Shown: in pieces, positions 30,012-38,592 of the stretch | Position numbering within the stretch: the first letter of the stretch is position 1 | Layout: each line of letters begins with the position of its first letter | NCBI GenBank assembly: GCA_916048095.2 | Contig: OU696581.1 | Span: 5,862,141 to 5,926,140 of the forward strand | Length of the DNA stretch: 64,000 nucleotides | From: Sacculina carcini | Taxonomy: Eukaryota; Arthropoda; Thecostraca; Sacculinidae | Direction: 5' to 3' | Position numbers and translations under genes: made by a program | The notes under the pieces: model-generated | What the model saw: only the letters and a program-made list of their open reading frames with translations | Databases searched by the model: none | Told to the model about the DNA's origin: nothing

Positions 30012-33000
30012 TCACTCTGCAACATAAGTGTCCATCCAAATTGGAGGCCGCCGCTCTCTTCCGGATCGTCTAGGAAGTTGTTCTGTCGGTGAGTCCACTG
30101 TTGACAGTCGAACTTCATCGGAACGTTCACCCTCCTCGTCTGGTGGGACTTGCACAGGCCGAATATCCAAGATATGGCGCGGAATGCCATTCACCGAAAT
30201 GTTATTGGGTGAGTGAACATCCGTCACAACGCCCCGAGTCCACTGCGAAGTACATCGTGCATCCGCCGGCTTCACCCATACTTCTTCACCGATGCGAACG
30301 GAGCTGTCTTCACAGTGGTCAATAGCAACACCATCAACAAGTGTTGTGTTACGCCAGTCGTAGCTGTACACGTTACGATGAGGCACCGAAGAATCATCAG
30401 TACCAAACCTCGGCGACATGTTGTACCAGTATGCCGCGGTAGTTGGTGGAACACGACTTCTTTCAGCCAATGCCTTTATAAAGCGATGGTGTCGCTCGAC
30501 AATCCCATTACCGCTGGGGCGGTACGCAGCGCGAAAATACGGCTTCACTTTCCACCGCTCCAATAGTTCTCGCATCTCCTGCGAACGAAACGCCCGCCCG
30601 TTGTCCATCAGCAGCTCATGAGGCGGTCCTCGCTCACGAAATATTTCGTCCAGGTGCGTACATACTTGTTGAGACGTCTCAGATCGTATTTCCCTCCAAA
30701 TTGCGAACCTCCCTGGTCCACTGTCCACAACTGTCAAATATTCCCGATGGCGGTAATGGGTGATGTCAATGGCTAGTCTTTGCCATACTTTGTCCACGCT
30801 AAGGTGTCCAGCAACATGAGTCGACGGCGCCGGATCAATTGACTGACAACGTTCGCAACATCTGACCACTCGCCGCACAGTCTCTCGTGATACACCAGGA
30901 TCCACTCGCCGAGCCAAATACAAGGTTCTGTCCACACCCATGTGGTGCATGTTATGCATCTCTCTGATTTCATCCACAGTCGCTGCACACACATTCTCAG
31001 TTGCTTTACGACTACTCGAGAACTTTCCACGCTCAAACAACCACTCTTTTTTCACACGTGTCAGCTCGTCAGCTTTGTTCATCGTGGTGGGAACACTCGT
31101 AATGCTGACACTCAAGCCCAACTCTGTAATCAAATCACTCAGCACTCCTAGTCTTCGCTTGACCAATATTTCTGCTGCACCCTTCGTACGCACCCTTCTT
31201 TCCTTGTTTAGAACTGTGCCCACCCAGCCAGCCACCGTTGCAGAATCCGTGCGAATCTCGTTCTCTACCAACTGCCACTTCACCGCCAGGTTCACGCCTT
31301 TCACAACGGCCTCCAATTCCGCTACGCTTATATGGTGCACATCGTCCTTCTTCCTTTGCCAGGTCGCGTCTTCAGCAATTTCTCCATCGATCTCGACCGC
31401 TGCTCCGATTGCCAGGTTACTCGCGTCACACCATACAACTCCCCGCCTTGTATTAGACACATGCCATCTACCACCCACTGGATCGTTTTTCTGCACTCTC
31501 TCTACCATTTCAAGCGTCATTTGCAACACGTCCTCAGGAACCATTGCATCCCAGTCCACTCCATCAGCTCGGCGCTATATGTGGCTGCACGCGATCCTTA
31601 GCCACCTGGCCACAGGGTAGTGTCCGATCAACTTCCCGCACAAAGAAAACAGCTGACGCTTGGTCAGTTTTTCGGTAACATCTGGAATACTGTTGCCTCT
31701 GCGGAACAACATACGACCACTATTATCTTTCTGCAGTTTGAGACCCAGAACGGCACTTTCCTCTATTGACACCGGCTCCTTTGCTTCTAGGCCATATTTA
31801 CTCAGATGAGCGACAACATCTCTGCTAGACATAACCGATTCGCGTACTATAATATCATCTATGTATGAGTCCGTGCCTTTGTCGATGACTTCAGATTGAC
31901 TCAATACTGTACGCACGATACGCGTCATCACTCTGGGTGCCGAGCACAGTCTTAATCCCAACCGCGTCAAACAGTACACCTTACCGTTATATTTGACAAG
32001 CTGATGTTTCCACAATTTTGGCACCACATGCACCTGAAGGTACGCAGCCTTCAGATCAACCACGGAGGCGGGCCCATCAATGCGTCTCCACTCTCTCAAT
32101 TTCTCGCCACAAACATCTACGTAGTCATCGCCCGTATGGCTGCTCACAAACTCGTTCAGTTCTCGAAAATCGAGCACTGGGCGCACCTTGTTTTTTGTTG
32201 GCTGAACCACCGCTAGCAGTGGCAACACACCCTTGCAATTAGAATTATTCCACGGAACAAGAATTCCTTCTGTGATCCAACGCTGAACCTCTGCATCAAA
32301 TTCATCGCGAATATCATCTGTCACCGTCTGTTTATAACATCCGACTGTTTTTGACAACATAGGCTCGTCTCCTGTCACTATCCACTCAATCTCCCACTTA
32401 TTGCCATCAAAAACAGCAGTGAAATCAGGATCGGTTATTTCTAGCTTCTCATTTGTGGAGCTATCAACTTCCTCACACTGACCACAAGACACATCACTGC
32501 TTGCACTCGCGACACAATTATCTACACCAAATTCCACTTTGGAACCACATACAAAAACACCGCCAAGTTTGTCAATAATATTCATCCCAATCACTATGTC
32601 TACGTCACCCACAATACTGTCAACAACTACAGCACGCACACTCATTTGATTACCAGACACTTCAATATTAATCCAAGCAGTACCCCGACACTTAACTTTC
32701 CGCCCATCGAACGCCGTCATCAAACTACTGCCCTCAATATTTTCCACCAAATTAGAACGCACAACGGCCCCTGAGCAGCCCGTGTCAACCAAGGCATGCA
32801 CAGTCTCACCTGATAGTCTCGCTTCCATGATCGGCAGTGTACTTGGCGCCTTCAGTGAGTCGTCGGAGTGACTGCTGGCGCACCAGTCACTCCTGCACCG
32901 TTTCCCTGCCGACACTGTCTGGAGATATGTCCTCTTTGTCCGCATGTGTAGCATATGACGGACTCCCGCCTCGGACAAGCTCGTGACATATGCGGGCCGC

Positions 33001-33014
33001 CGCATACGAAGCAC
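30012..33014 (-). pseudogene. B1 pol: protease, RT, RNase H, integrase, with one in-frame stop
   Basis: One frame from about 33014 down to 30012, interrupted only by TAG at 31575-31577. Protease: ALVDTGCSGAVV. RT: VRPVLDFRELNEFV, SVVDLKAAYLQVHV (catalytic Asp) and DSYIDDIIV (catalytic pair). RNase H after the stop: VVWCDASNLAIGAAV and VAELEAVVKGV. Integrase: HNMHHMGVDRTLYL with CCERC (HHCC), AIDITHYRHREYLTVVDSG (Asp), LLMDNGRAF (Asp) and NGIVERHHRF (Glu). The tail ends RRSGRERRPPIWM. Pol lies in the -1 frame relative to gag and overlaps it, consistent with -1 frameshifting. The stop sits between RT and RNase H and could be a single inactivating mutation or allelic. Confidence 0.92.
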
Positions 33015-33595
33015 CGACCCCTGAATTGCGGACTTCTCTTCTCGCTGTCTGGATGACTACGGTCATGACATGCTGCTGGCGCTGCTGCAGCAGCCGCGAC
33101 CGGTCCGTCGTTCTTAGTCAGCACACGAGCGTGATTTATTAGCACCGACATTTGCATTGTGTGCACGTTCTCCATTCTCTGCAAACTCGATCTGATATGT
33201 CTGGGGAAGCCATTCACAAATTGCAGTCGGCAAATATTGTCCAGTGCTTCTCCGTGAAAATTCGCCAACCCAGCAAGTCGTCGGATTTCGGTGGCGAACA
33301 CATGCACTGATTCACCGTGCCACCTCTTTTCGGACAGCTTACCAAATGCATCAAACGAATCATCACTGTAGGCTGTTTTCAGGGCACTCTCAATCTTCTC
33401 AGCACTCTCCTGATCACACTCGTCCATCTCCAAGAACAACGCCAGAGCATCACCTTCAAGATGCAGAGAAATAAAGCTGGCGACATCTTCCACCTTCTTC
33501 AGTCTGGCTACGAGTCTGGCTTTTGTGAACCACGCCACGACGTCTCCATCACCATTGAACGACCGCATTGCACAATCGTTGTTCATCGCTGACAT
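32852..33595 (-). CDS. B1 gag
   Basis: 247 residues from the ATG at 33593-33595. The N-terminal capsid-like part (DVVAWFTKARLVARLKKVED, LHLEGDALALFLEM, ALKTAYSDDSFDAF, KRWHGESVHVFATEIRRLAG) has the Gypsy gag pattern. Two CCHC zinc knuckles follow: CFVCGGPHMSRAC and CYTCGQRGHISRQC. An alanine run lies between. It ends at 32852 and overlaps the open pol frame by about 160 bases. No stops. It would form the particle and bind the element RNA. Confidence 0.92.
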   Translation of the reverse strand: MSAMNNDCAMRSFNGDGDVVAWFTKARLVARLKKVEDVASFISLHLEGDALALFLEMDECDQESAEKIESALKTAYSDDSFDAFGKLSEKRWHGESVHVFATEIRRLAGLANFHGEALDNICRLQFVNGFPRHIRSSLQRMENVHTMQMSVLINHARVLTKNDGPVAAAAAAPAACHDRSHPDSEKRSPQFRGRCFVCGGPHMSRACPRRESVICYTCGQRGHISRQCRQGNGAGVTGAPAVTPTTH

Positions 33596-33605
33596 GATGC
33601 TGAAT

Positions 33606-33617
33606 GGCCGGTTAGCT
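33606..33617 (-). promoter_or_regulatory. Putative unusual primer site of B1
   Basis: On the minus strand AGCTAACCGGCC directly follows the 5' LTR. The identical 12 bases follow the 5' LTR of the small element at 56803-58040. The complement GGCCGGTTAGCT equals the 5' end of vertebrate-type tRNA-Ile(AAU) as I know it. Confidence 0.55.
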
Positions 33618-34080
33618 TGTGATGAAATGTATTGTAATGAGAAATAACGAAGTCACAAACAACAACAATATGATTTCACAATACACCTGCACGCCCGTGT
33701 AGACAAGTCACTCAATACTCCCCCGAAACCCACTTCACATTAAACGCAGTAACAACCACACGACACCATCTCATGCACGACACTCCCGATTCATCATCAT
33801 ATCGCTCCGCAATACGCATACACACAAACATACATACACATACATATACACACACACTGCTCGCGCCACTTCCTTGACCGAACCAGGCAGCTGCATTTCA
33901 CATATCGGTGCACCCGTACAACATTGACGCAGGGGGCGCAACTACTTGAAACCGCATCGCCCGCACTGCCTAGTGCACTGCCACGTGCAGGCTCGCTCAA
34001 AACTACAATACTCGCATATACACAAATAATGTACAACGAAAGATACACAAATGTTTATATATACACATCACAAAACCACA
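33618..34080 (-). repeat. 5' LTR of B1
   Basis: 463 bp; differences from the 3' LTR at about three positions (for example GATGAAATG versus GATGAATTG). Confidence 0.95.
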
Positions 34081-34085
34081 GTTTT

Positions 34086-35437
34086 TTATCAGTTTCATCC
34101 TGCTGAAGCTTCTCTCAGCACTGGCGACAGTTACAGGAGTTGCAAGCATAATTTTTAACACAATACTGGTGTTAGGATATATCTCAGTGAGGCTGTTTCT
34201 GCAAATGTAATCCAGAAAGTCTCTAGGTTTGGTGAGAGAGTTGTTGCAGGCAGCAATGGTGAAACGACGAAGCTCCAACTCAAGTTCTGAAGCATTTATA
34301 TCACCCATCGTCTTTTCGAAGTTTTCACAGTGCATGAGTAGCGTATTGTTGTCGATATACACATTTAACTGTGTCATATTGTAGAGAAATCCTAACAAAT
34401 TCAGCCACTCAGACAATTGATTGAATCGAAAATTCAAAGATGATATGATTTGGTCCATGACTGTTGGGAAGAACTGAGATCTGAAAAAATTTTCTTCGCG
34501 GAGAGGTACTTCATCTTCGCATTCGTAATCGAACATTGTCTTTTTCAGCCGAACTCTTTTTTCAGGAAATATTGTCTCAATGTCCAACCGTTGAACAATC
34601 TCTGATGCGACACGGTTGGCTGTAGTAAACCCTTCCTCTCTGAATTTTTCAAAAAACGATGCAGTAGCTGTTACCTCTGCCTGCAGCACATCTATTGTTG
34701 TTGATGATGATTGTTTTAGTTTGCTTGTTTTATTTATTTGAAATAATATTGCATGCCAAACGCAGATCGCGATCAGAAAGGGCCATTTTTTCAGAGTTTC
34801 GAGTAGTGCACTCGCTTCCGTTGCTGTTATACCATCTTTTCGACTAACGGTGTGGTGTTGTTGTCGAGTGGCGTGCGGTGTGACGTCATAGCGGCTCACT
34901 TGAGCCGAGTGGTGCGAGGTATGACGTCGCACGTTACTGCGCGCTGATTGGCCGCGACTTGAGCCTAGTGCCGGAGGCGTGTATCAGCTGGCGTGTGTGA
35001 AGCTGGCTTTGCGAGCGGTCGAGTGTCATTCGGTTGGTGGCCTGTGCGTGATAAGCATCGTTGCCGTGTGTTCGAGAATATTTCTGCTCGAGTGGACGAA
35101 TTCTCGTCGTGTGCGCGGGTTACCTGCGCGAAGGTGAGAGGGCTTTGCCCCGTTGTTTCTCCGCTTGCTTACAAACGACATATTCTTTTAGCGATGTCAA
35201 TGCTTCACAAACCTCCCTCATGTGGTAGCGGAGCGGCTTGATTGCTTCGATTCGTGACTCCCACCTTGTATCTGAGAGTCCCTTCAGAGAAATTGGCATT
35301 TTCTTCTCTAGTATTGCCCATCAATGGGGAGAAGAACTAAACAGCACATATAATCTGTTAATGACACCAAACAGATTTATGGCAAAGTTTGACGACTTAG
35401 CAGCATCGGCGACGACAAGGTTCCATGAATGAGAGCC
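34086..35437 (-). pseudogene. hAT transposase (ZMYM1-like), N-deleted and interrupted
   Basis: Reading from the right: [20 protein letters not shown] (35437 on), a TGA near 35327, EKKMPISLKGLSDTRWESR, IKPLRYHMREVCEALTSLKE, then interruption by repeat R1. After it: DGITATEASALLETLKKWPF, FQINKTSKLKQSS, the DUF4371/hATC-like region LIFP-type linker, FTIAACNNSLTKPRDFLDYI and the hATC end ATPVTVASAERSFSRMKLIK, where B1 inserted. The SDTRW and SAERSFS motifs are diagnostic of the ZMYM branch of hAT. The N-terminal zinc finger and first catalytic part are missing, so it is inactive. Confidence 0.85.
34838..35175 (-). repeat. Repeat R, copy 1, inside the hAT gene
   Basis: The part 34985-35175 is shared in inverted orientation with 55265-55458 (for example GGGGCAAAGCCCTCTCACC and CGCGCAGGTAACCCGCGC). 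The remainder (34838-34985) is unique and contains TGACGTCA palindromes and a local inverted repeat (CGGCTCACTTGAGCCG). Boundaries are approximate. It separates two coding pieces of the transposase. Confidence 0.65.
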
Positions 35438-35470
35438 ACATGGGTACGGGGGGCGGTTGCTACGGCTCTG

Positions 35471-35643
35471 CACATGCACACCTGAAACAAAGACCACCAA
35501 ACAATGGGGCGCAATCTACAACAGTGACACACTATTTTGCCGCACAGGGAGGATCACAGCAACTGAATGTAAACACAATATATACATATATCCACACACG
35601 CATATGCATATACATACATATACACATGGACACATATACACAT

Positions 35644-35729
<86 letters not shown>

Positions 35730-35908
35730 CAATCATCCCTCCCGATATATAAAACAATCACCCCTCTCGAATGAAAACAACACATAAGAAACATTTCACG
35801 AACAACAAAAAACATTATTGTTGTTAATGTCAAACAACACCAAGCATTAACAACATAACTACACTCATTACACGGGAGCATACCAGAAGAAACACTGGCC
35901 AAAGACAT
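35471..35908. other. Simple-repeat region
   Basis: CA/TA-rich simple sequence from 35575, a (TA)n tract at about 35649-35728, then unassigned AT-rich sequence. No gene is supported. Confidence 0.85.
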
Positions 35909-36526
35909 TCATGGATCAATAAGGTTAAAACGCTTAGGAGCTGATCTATTTCGGGAGGATCGACGAAGTACAGTTGTGCCTGAGATATCCTGGGATCGGA
36001 CAGGCATGTCCCGGCTAGGACTGGATAGCGGAGCGTTACTTTCATCGATTCCATCATCCTTTCCAACAGTTTCAGCTCTCGAATGACCCGGCAGTGAATG
36101 TTCCGATGATTCCTCATTAGAGATGATTCCTCCTTGAAGGTCGTTCGATTGAGGAAGTACCTGAGGATCACAATGACGGTATTCGCACACGGATCCATCA
36201 CTTGGAACGTGATCAGGACACTGGGCTATATGTATCAGAGATACTGTCGATTCCTTCCCGTTTGAGAATTTCACAACGGCGTTTGATGGATTTACGTCTA
36301 GGACCTCCACCTCCTCTACCAATGGATCGTATTTGGAAACACGATTTTGCTTCCTCAAGAGGGCTTTAGTGTGCGCAGTAAGACAACTAGGCACTGATTG
36401 GCCAGATACAGATCTACGATTGAAGTTGAATAGCCGTTCGTGGGGCGTACAATTAGTAGATCTGCACAAGAGTGATCTTATTGATTGTGTAGCGGCATCC
36501 GTACGTGTGACGAGTGTTTTGCCGAA
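35909..36526 (-). pseudogene. Gypsy integrase C-terminal fragment
   Basis: The frame begins near 36526 (AATQSIRSLLCRSTNCTPHE) and runs to a TGA at 35909. CTPHERLFNFNRRS and SLPSCL-like words after it are typical of the region following the integrase catalytic core, where host-range tails begin. A basic TAHTKALLRKQNRVSKYDPL segment and a small barrel-like VEEVEVLDVNPSNAVVKF follow. The tail ends RRSSRNRSAPKRFNLIDP. The catalytic core and everything upstream are absent, and no LTR was found to the left within the TA-rich sequence. Confidence 0.8.
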
Positions 36527-37176
36527 TAGGTAGCAGTGCGATACGTGTACACATACATTGTTTGTTTTTGTTATTTAATATGTACAGCATGTATTGCTCT
36601 TGTGTGTTGCATTATAATTATTATCGCAGAGTTGTGTAATGTTATTCTACGTGTTGTGCTTATGCATTTTTTTATCGCCTGTATTTGTTTTTAGCGGGTC
36701 TTGTGTAGTTATGTGTCGCGCAAAATGAGAGTAGCGCAGGGGTTACTTCGGCATCCCTGCCACCGTGGGGTTACTTCGGCATCCCTGCCATCCTTGCCCT
36801 GCCACCCCTCTGCTTCTTCCCTCTCTGTACTGCGACACCAAGGGGGAGCGATAATCCAACAGGGCTGGCACCCCCCTTGGATTAATGCAGCTGTCTCCTG
36901 TCCTATCCCTCTATGCCGAACTAAACAACCGTTTATGATCGCAGTGTTTGAAGGCGATCATACGCCGAATACACCGTCGTGTTTTTCGTGAGTGTTAGTG
37001 ATTGCCGGGTAGGGCTGGGCAAGAATCGAATTTCTGAGAATCGTCAGAATCGATTTTAACCGGCAGCAGAATCTCGGGGAATCTCAAGGGAATCTCGCAC
37101 AATGGTTATACGCATACAAAGCGAAATACAGTTGCTCCAATTAGGTGTGTTTAGGCTCGAGCAAATCATAGGATAT
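36527..37176. other. Unassigned spacer with repeats
   Basis: Includes a 24-base tandem duplication (GGGGTTACTTCGGCATCCCT at about 36737 and 36766), the inverted copy of repeat Q (36825-36916), and TAGGGCTGGGCAAGAATCG near 37012, a typical hAT-MITE-like start. No gene. Confidence 0.5.
36825..36916 (-). repeat. Repeat Q, copy 2
   Basis: Inverted relative to 28679-28770. Differs at several bases. Its context is otherwise unrelated, so it is a dispersed repeat. Confidence 0.8.
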
Positions 37177-37999
37177 TTTTAACTACACTTGTTAAGTAAG
37201 GTTAAACATGCATAGAAAACAATTAGTAAATCAGCTATATATAACATTCACACATTGACAAAACATTAATACATAAATACAATTACGAAGCAATACAATA
37301 AGATACGATACCCGCAGCGGCTGAACACGAATACGCGGGGAGCACGAATAAATAGCGGGAACACAATAAAGCGAGCGAACACTCTAGCACTGTGTGACAA
37401 CACGCACTATTCTCGACTGCTTGTCCAACACGAGCCGGAATCCACCTATGTCTAGCACCAGCCGGAATCCCTTCACTCCATGTAGGACGTGACCGTCTGG
37501 AACGTGCCGTGCGACGTCTGAGCAAACAGTCGTGTGAATTGTCGCGGGAAATAGCTGGACTACCATCGTCGTGGGTGGTGTGAACACACAGTAGCACTTC
37601 CGCCGGCTTGCGTGGAGAATGGGCAGCGCACACAGGCGGCTCAGACAGACAGACACAAGCACACAGGCGGCGCGGATATACAGCGCGACACAAACACGAC
37701 ATAGCCAGACGGCGATGACAGCAAGACGGCGACGTAAACACACGGAGCAAATAGGCGACGAAAATAACACATCCGGTGGTGTGCACGGTGCGAACATACA
37801 TAAAAACACATTGCAAAGTGTGCAAATTTATACAATGAAATGAATATATGCAATGAAACAAACACGCAACGCATATAACGCAAACACACGCACAACACAA
37901 ACATGCAACGCATAAACTGAAATAATACAACGACAATCAACACAAAACAAGATCAATATGAAAACAAAACTGTGTGTGTGAACAAGTGTGTACGCCACA
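37177..37999 (-). repeat. 3' LTR of Gypsy G2
   Basis: About 823 bp. The left 245 bases match 43198-43440. Open frames across it (for example 37283-37936, Cys/Val-rich) are low-complexity artefacts. Confidence 0.85.
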
Positions 38000-38016
38000 G
38001 GAGCCCCCTCCCCAGA

Positions 38017-38592
38017 TCAGGGCGAGAAACGAACAAGTGGCCTGATGCGTCGGCCTGATCGAGAATGAATGTGTTGTGGCGTTGCTGTGTCACCGGATAA
38101 TTGTTGTTCTGCTGGACGTGTACCAGCATGTTGTTGTGGCACTGGAACCGCGAACAATGTGCTATCTATCTCCGGCGTTGGCTGTATATTGTTGTCAATG
38201 AAGGCTGGTCGCAGTCGGTCAATGTTGACGACATCTGAGCCATTGCGTTCAATGATGTACGTCTTCGGTGTTCTGTTGAGCACCTTGTACGGCCCGTCGT
38301 ACACCGGCTGCAATGGACGGCGATGACCGTCGTGCCGCACAAACACGAAATCGGCCGAATCCAGCGTAGGCAGCTTGAAGACTGCTTTGTCGACAGGTCT
38401 CGGCTGCTGTGGTCTCATGGAGCTGAAATGCTGAGAGAGCTGTCTTGAAAACTCACATGCGCTGGTTTTGATAGTATTTGTGTGGAAAAATTCGCTAGGA
38501 AGATGAAGTTTGGCACCGTAAACAAGTTCAGCACAGGAACAATTGAGTGGTTCTTTAATACAGGCTCTGATGCCTAATAGAACAATTGATAA
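38017..38592 (-). pseudogene. Gypsy G2 integrase C-terminal part
   Basis: SIVLLGIRACIKEPLNCSCA then ELVYGAKLHLPSEFF marks the end of the integrase core, followed by a PQQPRPVDKAVFKLPTLDSA and a GPYKVLNRTPKTYIIERNGS barrel and a tail ending RSGRRIRPLVRFSP. The frame is open to the junction with element K at 38592 and continues at 41131. The stop is TGA at 38017-38019. Confidence 0.88.

Larger units (their letters stand above)
29530..34080 (-). mobile_element. Young gag-pol LTR retrotransposon B1
   Basis: 463-bp LTRs (29530-29992 and 33618-34080) with about three differences. 5-bp duplication GTTTT (29525-29529, 34081-34085). On the minus strand the purine tract GGAGGGGG precedes the 3' LTR (29993-30000). 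Immediately after the 5' LTR is AGCTAACCGGCC (33606-33617) rather than a TGG-type primer site. Gag and pol are almost intact. Confidence 0.95.
29007..35470 (-). mobile_element. ZMYM-type hAT remnant hosting other insertions
   Basis: Terminal repeats CAGAGCCGTTGCGAG (29007-29021) and complement of CAGAGCCGTAGCAAC (35456-35470). The flanking 8-mers CACACGCG (28999-29006) and CACATGCA (35471-35478) fit one duplication decayed at CpG sites. The transposase runs on the minus strand. Its N-terminus is deleted, since the right TIR joins mid-protein. Two insertions: LTR element B1 (29530-34080, duplication GTTTT) and repeat R1 (about 34838-35175). Confidence 0.82.

Noticed and set aside
37283..37936. 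217-codon minus-strand Cys/Val-rich frame
   Set aside because: Lies inside the Gypsy G2 3' LTR and reflects its CA/GT-rich composition.
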